Source: Septoria linicola
Taxonomy: Eukaryota; Ascomycota; Dothideomycetes; Mycosphaerellales; Mycosphaerellaceae
Reading direction: 5' to 3'
Assembly: GCA_024114885.1 (NCBI GenBank)
Contig: CP099419.1
Span: 186,001-250,000, forward strand
DNA: 64,000 nucleotides
Shown: in pieces, positions 1-15,049 of the stretch
Position numbering within the stretch: the first letter of the stretch is position 1
Layout of the letters: each line of letters begins with the position of its first letter
Translations under genes and position numbers: made by a program
Notes under the pieces: generated by a model
Databases searched by the model: none
What the model saw: the letters and a program-made list of their open reading frames with translations, nothing else
Told to the model about the DNA's origin: nothing

Positions 1-3000
1 GGATGGCACGCTCGACGAGCGCGTCTCCGATTTTGTTATGAATGGTTGTGGCCTCCACACGACAACTCGTGATGAAAAACTGATTCTCCACGTACACGAA
101 GTGATCTGAGTTCTTAATCAGTGAGCAGTACGCGTTCATGATACTGTGCTCGGTCTTGCCAGGCGTGCCTATCGACCAAGGACCGCACGACCTCAAAATC
201 TGAACCTGGCACGTGCCAGTCATGCCCAAGTGTTCTAGCTCCTCCTGTTCGTACTCCGGAGGCGGCATCAGGACTGGCGTAGGCCTTGTCGCGACTCGCG
301 AACGCAAGACAAAGTTCCAGCGCTGGACGAAATGACGACCGACATCGCGTGCAGGCTGTCCGACCAGTTGCATGGCAATATCATGCCACGGCATGCGAGG
401 TACTCTGCTCCGATCATACATTTCTTCGTACGGTCGATCGAGATTGTAAAAGTCCTGCACTCGAGGGTTGGAGTAGTCCTTGCCTGGCCACACTTGGCAA
501 TGCTCAGAGTCTCGTGTATCGTTGAATTCTGCCTCGAATCCAGTGAGCTTGTCATCGGTCAGTGAATGGCATGGATCATCCCATCGGCCAAAGCACAGAT
601 CGACACCGCCGACGAAGGCCATCATGTTGTCCACGACAACAATCTTTTCGTGATGAGCCCAGAAGAATTGGTTCTGCCGAAACTGATGCGGCGAGCGTTG
701 GACACAGATGTTCGGATGCAGGTCGAGCAGACTCCACTTCGTGTATTCGGAGTCGATTGGTATGGCAGATTCGATGTTGCGGTAGACAATGACAAAGATC
801 TTGACACCTTCCTGCGCCTTGCGTTGAAGCAGTCGATCTAAGCGCCACTTTTGACTGATTGCCGCAGGCCTCCTCAGATACAGCTCAGGACTCAGCCACC
901 AGTCATGAATGTACACAAAGTCCTTTGCATTGTCGATGGCACGCGATACTTGCCACATGTGGTCTCTGCCATCTACAAGCCAGCGTGCCCAGACGTTGTT
1001 ACGTACTGGAGCAAAACTTGCGAATCGTTGCTTTTTAGACCAGGGAGTCTGCTCCATCATGTGTGTGAGCGACTCTCGGAATTGAAGGTACTGCTTCTCA
1101 TTCCTGGCGTAAAGCTTGAACTTGCGCTCGGAATTGAAAAGCTGGATGAGATGTGCTTTCTTTGTAGGCGTAGCATTCTCCTGCGCAACTTTTGCCATCT
1201 GCTGAGCTGACTTCTGATCCAGGATTCGTTGCCTCTGTTGGTCAATTGCAAAGTCGGAATCAACCAAAAAGACATCGTACGGCACCAAGGACTCAGGTCC
1301 ATCAACGCATACAATGTAGCTATGGCGGATCAGAAACCATCGTCGCTTATGTCGCTCCTTGAACGCCTGTGGGCCAAAAGTCTGTATCGTCTTTCGGTGA
1401 AAGTCGCGATGGCGCCTGGACGCGATTTGAAGCAGTCCTTGCTTGCCTTGATAGCCGTTTTCAGCCGCAAGTCGAATAGCCATTGCTGATAGTTCCAGGA
1501 ATTTGCACAAGCGTGTGCTGTCTGGTCTGAAGATGAGCCATCGTATCATCTGTTGCAGGTATGTCTCCAATTTCTGTCGTGATTTCTCTGCGTAAATCTG
1601 CTTCTGATGTGCATTCAGCAAATCCGGATCTGCTGACGTGTTGCCAATCTCACTTGTGCTGCTCCTTCTAGGAGGCGCAAAGGATGACTGTCTTCGTTTG
1701 TGACCCTTGGGTCTTGGTTTCGCGCCAGGCGTCGTCGCCTCTTGCTCAGGAATCTCTCCGAGTACTGACGCTGGGGCACGAGGCTCGTCTCCGAGTTGTG
1801 AAGTCGCCACACGAGGTGTGTCAGCACCAGTCCCTTCGGGCTCCAGATCTTCATCCTGAATCTTGTCAAACAGCCCACGCATACCACGAGCATATGGAAT
1901 GACACTCTTTGGGAAGCGAGGTATCTTGGCGAGCTTGCTGTCTGCGCGATTGAGATGCACAATCTTGTCAGTTGCGATCTGACTCTTGTATTTGACGTGA
2001 AGGTTGACAAAGTCATTGACCGATCGGTAGATGGTCCACTTCATACGAGCCGCGCCACTGCCGTACTCCAGATCCACTCGGTAGATGTAGTCACGATCCC
2101 CTTTCTTGTCAGTTCTGCTTTGGACTTCAGGTATGCTGATCTTCAGTTGTTCGAGCAGGACAGGCACCTTGCGATGCTTATGCTCATCACGCTGGAACAT
2201 GCTTGCAAAGATGAGGGCGGCAGGAGCTCCAGCAATCAGTTCAGCCATGAGCTGGGCCGACTTTTGGTGATCAACCTTGGCACGCTCATCCTTCTTGCGT
2301 TGACCGAGCATTCGCAAACCAGCCTTGATCTGATGCCACTTTTGTGCACTGGTGCTGTTGTGACGGTCTGCGCGTGATCGAAAAGGCGAGCCATTGCTTT
2401 CCAGCGCGCCAGCACCAAAGCCAGTCAGGCGGCGAAGATTGCTCGGTCGTTTCGGCTCTGATGCATCGCCTTCGCGCTCTTTCCGCGCAGCATAGCTCAG
2501 ACCACGCGCACCTTCTATGCCTCTCCGCCACGCACTTCGTACACGATCTCTGCCCTCATCCTCTGACACACCGGCTCTATTCGTGTCGTCGTTTTCCTCG
2601 CCAGCATCCTCGACGTCCGTCAATGTCCCTCTGCGGGTAATGCCTGCAGCATTCGTCGAGCTGTCTCGCATGTGCTCTCGTACAAATGAGGCGAACCGCG
2701 ACGCTCGAGGCGTAGTAGGCGCAGACTCCGCGTTGGCCATGACAGGCCGTTTCCGCTTCCTCTTCTGACGCGGTCGACTCCCAGCAGGTCGTTCGGTGTC
2801 GTCTGTGTCGTCTTCCTCCACATCTGCATCCGCTGTCGCCTCCACTTCCTCGGAAGGAATGGGGTACAGCGGCTCACTACGCTCTGACTGCGGAGACAAG
2901 GCATTGGGCGTGGCGATACCTGCACCGCTGCTGTTGGTGGGTGTCCGCTGGTGGGTCGACGATGCGTGCGCGAATGACTTGAGCTTGAGCATGAGCGAGT

Positions 3001-3550
3001 TCTGTCGCCCTTTGCCCAGCTGATCATTGTCCTCACCGCTCTCCGCCTCCCATGTCGAGCTCTTGGTCACGGGCGTCCCGCCTTCCTCGTTGACACCACG
3101 CGCAAACGACACACTACGTCGCTCTGGCGGCGTCGCTGTACCAGGCACTCCCACCCTCCGCTTCCCCACGACATTGCTGACACCATCAACCTGTCCATTC
3201 ACTATCGGGCTCGGCAGGAGTTCTCTCGTCGTCGGCGCCGGTCCTGCCTCGCCAGGAGGTGCAGCGAAAGGGAAGCCGCCTGGTGACGGAGGCACAAACT
3301 GGATGTTGGGCTGCGTGGATGCAGGTGAAGGTGAAGAGTCGATGTCGAGTCGCAGAGGTCCATTGGGGGCTTTGGGCAGCGTCTTGCCATTGACTACCGT
3401 GTCTCTCGTCTCGTTGCCTCGGCGGAACGGGAGTGTGTCGGCCATGCCATTGCTCGTGGTATTCTTACCGCTGCTCAGCTTGCCGTTCAGTGAGGTCTTG
3501 GGCGACTGCTGTCCCTCTCTTTCCTCCTGCATCATGACTGCCTCCGCCAT
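1..3550 (-). CDS. spo14: Phospholipase D1 (Spo14/PLD1 type), C-terminus beyond window
   Basis: This is one uninterrupted minus-strand frame from an ATG at 3550 to the window edge, at least 1183 codons. The product hydrolyses phosphatidylcholine to phosphatidic acid in vesicle traffic and sporulation-type membrane growth (family knowledge). Visible in order: a low-complexity Ser/Pro/acidic leader (about residues 1-400), a PX domain (about 480-620, with the core RDYIYRVDLEYG and a basic WTIYRSVNDF stretch), a PH domain (about 735-830, HKRRWFLIRHSYIV), then the first catalytic HKD motif near 963-980 (HHEKIVVVDNMMAFVGG, i.e. HxKx4D). The segment from about 1118 matches the conserved lead-in to the second lobe (TEHSIMNAYCSLIKNS, VENQFFITS). 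The second HKD motif should lie just outside the window. The start is supported because no in-frame ATG lies upstream. Identity is very secure; the end is unknown. Confidence 0.95.
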   Translation of the reverse strand, partial: MAEAVMMQEEREGQQSPKTSLNGKLSSGKNTTSNGMADTLPFRRGNETRDTVVNGKTLPKAPNGPLRLDIDSSPSPASTQPNIQFVPPSPGGFPFAAPPGEAGPAPTTRELLPSPIVNGQVDGVSNVVGKRRVGVPGTATPPERRSVSFARGVNEEGGTPVTKSSTWEAESGEDNDQLGKGRQNSLMLKLKSFAHASSTHQRTPTNSSGAGIATPNALSPQSERSEPLYPIPSEEVEATADADVEEDDTDDTERPAGSRPRQKRKRKRPVMANAESAPTTPRASRFASFVREHMRDSSTNAAGITRRGTLTDVEDAGEENDDTNRAGVSEDEGRDRVRSAWRRGIEGARGLSYAARKEREGDASEPKRPSNLRRLTGFGAGALESNGSPFRSRADRHNSTSAQKWHQIKAGLRMLGQRKKDERAKVDHQKSAQLMAELIAGAPAALIFASMFQRDEHKHRKVPVLLEQLKISIPEVQSRTDKKGDRDYIYRVDLEYGSGAARMKWTIYRSVNDFVNLHVKYKSQIATDKIVHLNRADSKLAKIPRFPKSVIPYARGMRGLFDKIQDEDLEPEGTGADTPRVATSQLGDEPRAPASVLGEIPEQEATTPGAKPRPKGHKRRQSSFAPPRRSSTSEIGNTSADPDLLNAHQKQIYAEKSRQKLETYLQQMIRWLIFRPDSTRLCKFLELSAMAIRLAAENGYQGKQGLLQIASRRHRDFHRKTIQTFGPQAFKERHKRRWFLIRHSYIVCVDGPESLVPYDVFLVDSDFAIDQQRQRILDQKSAQQMAKVAQENATPTKKAHLIQLFNSERKFKLYARNEKQYLQFRESLTHMMEQTPWSKKQRFASFAPVRNNVWARWLVDGRDHMWQVSRAIDNAKDFVYIHDWWLSPELYLRRPAAISQKWRLDRLLQRKAQEGVKIFVIVYRNIESAIPIDSEYTKWSLLDLHPNICVQRSPHQFRQNQFFWAHHEKIVVVDNMMAFVGGVDLCFGRWDDPCHSLTDDKLTGFEAEFNDTRDSEHCQVWPGKDYSNPRVQDFYNLDRPYEEMYDRSRVPRMPWHDIAMQLVGQPARDVGRHFVQRWNFVLRSRVATRPTPVLMPPPEYEQEELEHLGMTGTCQVQILRSCGPWSIGTPGKTEHSIMNAYCSLIKNSDHFVYVENQFFITSCRVEATTIHNKIGDALVERAI

Positions 3551-4447
3551 AGTTGCTCCTTCCCGTCAACTTCAATGCCTCTTACTTCTCCTTTCCGTTT
3601 CGCGTTGTTCTCGCGCGGCAACTGCTGCCTCGCCACCTTTCACCTGCTGCTGCGGCTCTTCATCAGCAACATACATGCTGCCCAGACGTGTACATGGCTT
3701 GCACTTCCTTGGTTATGCAGTCAAGAAACGCAGCTTGACATGTCAACCAATCGGCAACATAAATCTACCAGCACATTTGGATCACCAGGCCAAGGGAACG
3801 CCCGTGCCACATGCACGATCATCGCACGCTGTGGAGGCTGCGCTGCAGCTAAACTTAAATCGAATTAAGTTAGAGCCTCATTACCTGCTTCGCTAACCAA
3901 ATTTCGGGCAGACCCTCTTTGCATCTGCTGTTTCATCCTCGGAGACATCATTTCCACGAGAACAAGGAGCTCTACTGTACAGCTCGTCAGCATCTCAGCG
4001 GACAGTGATACCGGGGCCTTGGGCTGTCCGCGGGCGCGCTCCAATGGCTTACTTCTGATCAGAAACACGGAAGTGATACTGAGTAGGCCATACACTCTTG
4101 GAAGACAACGTCACGTCAGCTGTATTCAATTACATCAAGTCGGTACGATGCCACATATAGGTTCACTCTATTCAACTGATGCAAAGATTCGTAGGCGGTC
4201 CAAGATTAACGTCTGCCGTCTTCTGCGCACGAACGGACAGTCCTGCGTTAGACTGGCCGGTTCGACATCCTGGCCATCCGCGAACGGTACTACGCAGACC
4301 GTCAGGTACTCGTGCGAGATGGACAATATCACTCACTAGCTCCAGCATGCGGTTGTTGACGGCAGCAGGCCTGGCATTGACTGGCTTCTGGACCTAGACG
4401 AGTTAATACACGGATCCAGTCGCTGTGCTATTGCACATCGCCTCCGT
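3551..4447. other. Intergenic, divergent promoter region
   Basis: The space lies between two divergent genes, the phospholipase D and the RING protein. The first 100 bases upstream of the phospholipase ATG are pyrimidine-rich on the plus strand. A CCAAT box is visible near 4042-4046. No convincing frame or RNA gene was seen. Confidence 0.5.
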
Positions 4448-5629
4448 ATGCGAGCAACGTATTACCGCCGCTATTCATGGCATGATGAAGGATATGCAGA
4501 GGCATTGGCAGAAACAAAGCAAGATCTTGAACTGAAGTACAAGTTCCCTCCAACTAGACATCCCGAATATGAGACTGTGCTGCTGGCCCGTGGCGAGATG
4601 GCTATCGTGGACAACCACAACATTCCGGAAGCCTACCACCGCTGTCCAGTCTGTCTTGAAGACTTCGACGAGACTCATGCTGCTGTGAGCGTCCCGTGCG
4701 GGAACCCACGTCACTTCGCGTGCCGCGAGTGCTTGCTCGATCAAATCCACTATCAGGGAACAGACCAAGCCCGATGCGGACCATGCAATGTCTTCTTTTT
4801 CCCCAACAAAAGTGGTCGTGATTATCTCAAGTATGGTCTACTAGAGGGAGCGTACATCAACGATTCCAGGTTTGCCGAATGGGAGAACATGCAGCGCTCC
4901 TGCTCAGACCTAGATCGATATCTAACCACCTCGTCAACCGTCGTGACTGATGCTTTTGGCACTGGGAAAATCTGTGACAGGTCGATCACAATCAACTACC
5001 CTGACATGATTGCGCAGATCTGGTTGCGTATGGTTGACCTGGACAGCACTATCCCCGCAATCCCTCGCAGGCGAGCCATTAACACCCCAGATTTCCGCTA
5101 TGTGGCGCGGATGTTCATGTCCGGGATCTTCACACTCACAGGTCGGACGATGACGAACAAGCAACTCTTCGAGTATCTCAAAGCCCATATCAACCAGGGC
5201 CTGATCTGGCGATGTGGTAGGGTTGCCGGTCCTCAGTTCCTCGGCGAAGAGCGCTATGAGCAATTGACCCATGCGCCAGTAACAATAGCATGGAAAGTCA
5301 AAAACGATCTCCAAATCTATCGAGACGGCTTGGAAGAGTTCGTGGACCGAAGCTTACACCGCACGCTGAACTTCATTCGGCTTCGTTATTGCTGCTGCGG
5401 ACCAGCCCCAAACTTGACCTGGTCGTCTGCTGACCTCCAGCACGCAAGCTTTCACTGGCATGGCGGCCGTCTGTTCTGGGATCCTCGACACTTCAAGAGG
5501 TTGTTACCGATTAGACGTGAACATGGAGTGAACAACTTTTACAAGGTCTACAACACTGTGCCCAGTCCAGGCGCAATCCACAAGCCCTCAGATTGGAAGA
5601 AGAAGACGCCGTGGAGGAGGTCGCATTGA
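4448..5629 (+). CDS. RING-type zinc-finger protein, probable E3 ubiquitin ligase
   Basis: Single-exon 393-aa frame. A C3HC4 RING is complete: C66-x2-C69, C84, H89, C92-x2-C95, C110-x2-C113 (CPVCLEDFDE ... CGNPRHFACREC ... CGPC). RING proteins of this type normally bring an E2 enzyme to a substrate, so ubiquitin ligase activity is inferred from the finger alone. The remaining 280 residues are not a domain I recognise. They include a CCC stretch (about residues 316-318) and a basic tail (DWKKKTPWRRSH). The ATG at 4448 is the first in frame and leaves only 65 residues before the finger. Convergent with the TPR gene on the other strand (stop codons 150 bp apart). Confidence 0.85.
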   Translation: MRATYYRRYSWHDEGYAEALAETKQDLELKYKFPPTRHPEYETVLLARGEMAIVDNHNIPEAYHRCPVCLEDFDETHAAVSVPCGNPRHFACRECLLDQIHYQGTDQARCGPCNVFFFPNKSGRDYLKYGLLEGAYINDSRFAEWENMQRSCSDLDRYLTTSSTVVTDAFGTGKICDRSITINYPDMIAQIWLRMVDLDSTIPAIPRRRAINTPDFRYVARMFMSGIFTLTGRTMTNKQLFEYLKAHINQGLIWRCGRVAGPQFLGEERYEQLTHAPVTIAWKVKNDLQIYRDGLEEFVDRSLHRTLNFIRLRYCCCGPAPNLTWSSADLQHASFHWHGGRLFWDPRHFKRLLPIRREHGVNNFYKVYNTVPSPGAIHKPSDWKKKTPWRRSH

Positions 5630-5778
5630 GAGAATGACAGAACGGCAGATGTAGAGTTCAAGGCGACTTTCGGCTGTCGTATATAGTAAATATAGCACAC
5701 TGTAAGTTTCTTGATTCTCCGCGAGATTGTTACCTCGGGCTGCACAGTAGCAACAGCTCGTCAAGTTCCTTTCCCTCA

Positions 5779-7902
5779 TCATCCTCGCTTTCGATTGATC
5801 GTGCTGATATTCATCACTAGTGGCTCTGTTTCTGCTACGCTCTCATTGGCCTCGTCACACAAAGGCTCCAACGCCTGCTTGCAGCGTTCAACGTGCATCC
5901 GCATCTCCTCGAGAAATCCATACGGGTTTGCGGAGCGATACTTTGCCAGTGTCACCGCCGTGTATGAGCCTTTCTTGTCGATCTTCTTCTTCTTCTCGAA
6001 CGATGATCCTGCAGCGGCGGGAATACTGGTAGAAGCAGCAGGAAGACTATCGCTGGAAGCGACAGCGTACCTATACCCCGTGAAAGTCATGCCCGGTGTC
6101 TCACTACGAAACAGAGTCGTCAGCACTGCAGCCTCAATTTGCCGGGTGGAACCTCTAAAATGGTCGACTTACTCATCATGATCAATCATCACACAAGCCG
6201 CCTATACCAAACTCGAGCTCTCCCTGGGGATACGATTCTGCTCGGCGATTCTAAGATACAAATCCAGACACCGAGACGAGGTCGCTGCATCGAATTCGTT
6301 CAGACCTGCCATGTTGTAGCGTAGCTCGAACACATAGCCGCCGAGTCGGGGTGTAGGGAATATGCCCGTCTTGTCTCCATTCTCACCATCATACTTGGCT
6401 TGTCCTTCGTTGTGGTTGTGGTTGTGGTCGAGATCGAAGATGATCTCGCTGAGCCAGGATCTGACGTACCGTTTCCCATTGACGACTTTAACTCTTCCTT
6501 GGTCTTCGAGTCCGTTGGCTGCGCCTAGTATACTGTCGAGGAATCTGTGGCTGACGGCCTTGTGCTCTTCAGGAATGAGTTCCATGTAGACTCTTGCTCG
6601 CGTGTCGCGGCCCTGGAGTTTCATGATGCGTGACGTTAATGCGAGACTTTCGCTGTAGGCTTCATGTGATTTGCCCAGCAGTCGTCGCCGTCCTTGGAGA
6701 GCTTGTTGGCAAGCTTCTAGTGCCAGGTCTAGCTTCTGAAGTCGCACGTAGGAGATAGCTAGCAAGTGAAAGGCCGTGAACAGATCGACTTGTTGCTCGA
6801 CGGTCGTAGTTTGTTGCTCGGTGATCGGGAGTAGCTTGGGAACTGCCTTTGCCGCAGATGCAGTGTGGAATGTGCATACAGCCATTTGGTACTGCAGTGT
6901 CCATTGCTTGCGAGGAGATGCTGCCGCAGACGTTGCATCTTGTTCTAGTGTGACGAGTCCCTCTTTGAAGAACTTTTTGGCTGCTGGGTATCGACCCTTC
7001 TGCATGGCATCCGTGCCCAACCGGATTGTGGTGTGAGCAAGCTCAACAACTGTGTCGCTGTCTGATTCATCGTCGCCGTCAGATTGGTCGGACATGTAAG
7101 GCGGCGGGGCCGGTTTCGCTGATCCGACGTCCTCGTGAAGATTCGTTTCTGAATTTGAGGTCGACTCAGGCTCTCGCAGCTCTGATGTGAGCCGTGAACC
7201 TCCCTTTCCAACAATTCTAGAATTAGTGCTCTCCTTTCCGAGGGTGCTCTGCTCGTGAAGAGCAGTAGCATCGCTGAGGACATTCCCGACAATTTTCATG
7301 ATTTGGTTTGCTGAAGTGCTCGACTTTTCATCTTGGCTGCCATTGCCTGGGTGGCTCACATTGCAACGAGCCTTAACATTTTTGAATAGATCGTCAAGTA
7401 AGCTGACCTTCGACGCGAGCTGCTGATTGGCCAGACGAGGAGTGAGATGGGTCATTTTGATGTCGACTGCGAGCAGCATGAGCTGGACGTCTGAGCTATG
7501 TGATCGGATACGCTGGCAGAAGACCTCGGTCTCGGCTGCGCTCATGTTCAGTTGCACTTGTACCCGGCTTCGCTTAAGAAGGTTCGTCCATGACCAGTGA
7601 GTCGGAGCGGTGCGCAAAGCTCGTTCGATCTGCATGATGATATTATCGCATTCATTGACATGATCCCCAAAGTAGGTCCAGACTTGGTCGCAGCTCAAGA
7701 GGCCGCCCGGGTGTCTGACAGCAAGGTCTCTGAGCTGTTCATGGGCGCTACCCCATAGATCACTCAATCGTCTGACCTCACTGGCAAGATCTTCGACATT
7801 CTGGGCAACCACTTTCGGCCATTGGATCAGCGTGCATAATTGCTCGTTAATATGGCATGCCTCATGGGCATTTCCTTCGATAGAGTCTAGAAAGTCCGGC
7901 AT
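5779..7902 (-). CDS. TPR-repeat protein with fungal helical N-terminal domain
   Basis: Two exons, 6234-7902 and 5779-6152, giving 680 aa. The donor GTATCC at 6233 and acceptor TTTTAGAG ending at 6153 join the long frame to a C-terminal frame in phase. Reading through instead gives a premature stop. The first ATG is at 7902; earlier in-frame codons are not ATG. Residues 1-170 are helical and resemble the N-terminal regions of fungal STAND/ankyrin-type proteins (impression only). Residues about 285-430 carry TPR-like helices (IRLGTDAMQKGRYPAAKKFF; LLAISYVRLQKLDLALEACQ). A short His/Asn run (DHNHNHNEG) lies near 505, and the tail has KKKKIDKK. Function unknown; TPRs usually mediate protein contacts. 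A possible 5' UTR intron acceptor (ATTTGCAG) sits about 40 nt upstream of the ATG. Confidence 0.75.
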
Positions 7903-8908
7903 GGTCGACTTTCTCTTGTTCAAAAACGTGCTGCAAATTCGTTTGGGGGTCAGTAAGGTGTGTCGGCAGTACGCCTAGACAGACTGATGTAGTGATGTTG
8001 CCGAGCACGAACGGGGCTGTGCGGCGCCATCCAAGCATCCTCCCGCCAGGCTGAGCGAAAACCACACTGATATGTCCCAAGCACCAGACACTTGCCTAGC
8101 ACTGCGTACATTGGCGTAAGAGATGTCCGCGTGATTGCATAGAACGTTTGGTTGCATGCTGCTGATGGACTACCTCGGGCGGACTTGAGGCAGCAGTCTT
8201 GGCGTGCAGTTGAGCTGAACCACGCTCAGAAGCGCAAACTGTTGTCCGGATAGTACTCCTACAGCACTGTTGAGATACACATAATGTCTTTCGCGATTGC
8301 GGAGCGACAAAGACGGCAAGTTTCCGTATGTGCGGCTTCCTGAAGCGGCGACTTCTGCTGCTTTGAGCATTGAATGTGAACGCCGTGCTCCGGAGTCATG
8401 ATCGACCTCGGCCGTGTCTTCGAATCTTGCAAGCACGATAGCGCAAGCTGTCCGATTGTGCAATGAAGGTAGAACAGTCGCGCGGAGTGCGATGTGCAGT
8501 GTGCGGTTCGAAACTGGCGGATGTTGAAGGAGGGCTCCACATTCCACTCTGGCGCGTACCAGTCGCGCTTAGTCGCGACATTGGAATGAGATCCACTTTT
8601 CGCGGGTCGCCCTGTCTATCAATATCAAAGGTACCAAAGTCAGCACCAGAATCATACAAGGAGAGATCGGAGATGTTCGAACACCGGTGGTTTGGATGTT
8701 ATTCACATTACAGTTGTCATTCCAGCGTGACCGTCGCTACAAAAAGTACACATAAGTAGCAGCAGCAGCAAATAGCGGAGTGGGTATCCGCGCCCCTCGA
8801 AACAACTCGCCTGCCGTCGTTACAAGAGAGAACAAACTCCGTGCGCTCGTGCTGATGTTCTCGCATGTATATAGCTTCCCGGCTTCTCTACTTATCAGGT
8901 GTTGGCGC
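7903..8908. other. Intergenic, no gene seen
   Basis: About 1 kb between the TPR gene promoter and the 3' end of the GPI-protein gene. Several frames of 60-125 codons overlap here on both strands, but none shows a start, splice sites or a recognisable domain. A short CAG-type run (AGCAGCAGCAGC) lies at about 8758-8769. Confidence 0.5.
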
Positions 8909-9975
8909 TTAGATAGCGAGAACGGCGGCACCAGCGGCGGCGACGAGGCCGAAGAAGCTGATCGCGACGTTCGAGGCAGCACCGGTCTGCTGAGCTGGTC
9001 CCTCGTAGGTAGCGGATGGAGCAGTGGTCTTAGCGGCAGAGGTCTGGAGGGTCGAGGTTGGCTTGTAACCGGTCGGTGCGACCTGAAATTGTTAGCACGT
9101 CTTCAATGTTCTGATCTGTAGACAATTTGCTCACCATGGTGACGTTCGTGCTTGGGTACACGGCGCCTCCCGTTGGGTGAACGATGTAGCCGGTGCTGTA
9201 AGCCTTGGTGGAGTAGACGGGAGCAGTCTTGGTCTCGTATCCCTTTGGCTTCTCAACAGAGCTGGTGGAGGCGCCATAAGTTGGTGCCTTGGACTCGCTG
9301 CCGCTCTGGTACTTGGAGTTGCTGATTCCGAACTGAGTGGTGTACTGGTACTGGCCAGTGGCGTCGTCGATCAGTTGGATGCCGTAGCCCTGAGCGGCCT
9401 CGGTTGGGGTCAAGTCGGTCTTAGGAGTCCACGAGTAAGTTCCGTTGTTTGGAGTTCCCTCAACAATTGGGTATTGTGGGACGGCGTTCTCACTTGGGCC
9501 CTTGAGGAGCACAAGTGTGACGGTGCCCTGAGTGGTTGGGTTCCAGGTGATGATGAAAGGCTCGCCAGCTGGGACAATGGAGTTGAGGCCTGGCTGAGAG
9601 ATTGGGTTGCCCTGGACATCAAGTCAATACACATGCGCAAAGTGCGAAATTCGAGCGCGCATCAGGAATCAAGAAGCGTTTGCCGCTCATGTTCGAACAC
9701 TGATACTCATGCCAAGACCATTGCGAGCCCTTCGTGGCTCAACAGCAATGTTTCAACTGTTTCGAGCTGCTGAAGAGTGCAAGATAGCTCCGTTGCTGAC
9801 GCTTATTGCGCTGACATGTGCTTGTGCTCTGAGTCCTGTGTCCAGACATGGCGTGCTCCAAGATCATCCCTTGCGCGCTCTCCTTATGAGAACTTACCTC
9901 TGGCGCACTGCCGGTTGGCTTGGTGTAGGCGGCGGCAAAGCCGATAAGGCCTGCGATCAAAGCCTTGGAGAACAT
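8909..9975 (-). CDS. GPI-anchored Ser/Thr-rich cell-wall protein (Kre9/Knh1-like fold)
   Basis: Three exons, 9898-9975, 9135-9611 and 8909-9082, total 242 aa. All junctions are GT-AG: donors GTAAGTT and GTGAGCA, acceptors GTCCAG and TTTCAG (with a CTAAC branch site). The ATG at 9975 begins a clear signal peptide (MFSKALIAGLIGFAAAY). The mature part has the family pattern NSIVPAGEPFIITWNPTT...VTLVLLKGPS, followed by a Ser/Thr/Tyr-rich stretch with repeated YST/YKP units. The C-terminus is a classic GPI signal: small residues GAASN then a hydrophobic tail ending VAAAGAAVLAI. It should sit at the plasma membrane or in the wall. The first intron is 286 nt, long for this genome; the second is 52 nt. 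The leader upstream of the ATG is CA-rich, as in highly expressed fungal genes. Confidence 0.9.
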
Positions 9976-11269
9976 CTTGATTGATTTGTGTAGGTTTTCG
10001 AGAACGTAGTTTTCGGTTTTGGTGGAATGTGGATGTGCTGGAAAGAGCGACTGGTGGTAAGGAGTGTGGTGGTGGGCTGAAAAGAGAGGCTGAAGAACAA
10101 ACGTCTTCGAGGTTGAGTGCGCGTGCAACGTGTGTAGAGATGGCAGAACCTGAAAATCTACCAGCATTGGGACAAGGCGCCTTTCTATAGCAGCGGGATC
10201 ATCACCTGCGGGTAGGGTTCCCATGGCCGGTGCATTTCGCAAGGGGGCTTTTTCTCACGGTTGATGATGGCGCACTGGGCAGATCTCACAACTGGCGCGG
10301 GTGGTATAGGCGGTTCATGACGAGCTTGTCCTGTAGAAGCTCGAAGCGCCGTTCTGTCCACATGTTGAGGCGTGTAGCCAGCCCTCGTTTGGGTAATTCG
10401 TTGGTCCGCCGTCCATACATCGACGGTCGTGGCGTCTTTCGCAAATTAGCCAGCTGCGATGTGAGAGACGGAGGTGGCAGTCCGACTCGAGGCTAGACTA
10501 AAAATGGACGCAAAGGAGCTGGCAATTTCGGCTGGACGCTGGCCCGCCGGCGAGACTGATCCTTCCAGCGAGCTTCGATGGAAAGTCCTTAATCTCGATT
10601 ACGTGCTCACCGGTCTTGCGAAGGGATCCTGTGCAGGATCTTTACTGCAGGAAAATGCTCGCGAAGAAAGGATCTCAGATGAAGGTGTAGGACGAAGAAG
10701 TGGTTGTGGAACGACGACAAGCTCAAGCGCATCTTGTGGAGCGATCTCCATGCGGGCGCACGTGAGGTGCCTGTCAGCAGTGTCACATTGACGGGCTTGT
10801 GCTACTGTATCATCGTCGTGACAGGACGACACTTGTTTCACGGATGGCAAGGGCACGACTGACCACTTCCCTTGCTCACATCTCTTCTGCGGCGGTCTCG
10901 AAGGTCGACCGTTCTCCTCGACAGCATGCCTAGAATACTACGGAACGGGACACTCCATTGAGAACGGCGATGTCACGATATCATTCCTATGCATCAGGAA
11001 TGATGTGAAAGCGGAAGACATTCGAGAAAATTTGTTTTCTGTTTGAGCGGTTGTATGTACAGAGGTGCTCCCATTGCCTGTCATACATTCCCACAGCTCA
11101 GCCCAGCTCAGACTAGAAGCCGAGCGTGCATTGATGGCGAGAAGCCATCTCCGGGAGAAGCGATTTGTTCGTCGGCATCATCACGCCAGTTTGTACAGAG
11201 CGTTCATCCTTGCGCCATGTCGCTAAAGTGCGGAGGCAAACATACGAAAGAAGGCGTGTGGTAATCCGA
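9976..11269. other. Intergenic, promoter of GPI-protein gene
   Basis: The 1.3 kb space holds the promoter and CA-rich leader of the GPI-protein gene on the left and the 3' flank of the glucanase gene on the right. Frames at 10474-10791 and elsewhere have no recognisable content, and I see no RNA gene. Confidence 0.5.

Positions 11270-15049
<3,780 letters not shown>

Noticed and set aside
3027..3896. 289-codon plus-strand frame
   Set aside because: It lies antisense to the well-supported phospholipase D leader and has shadow-type composition with no domain.
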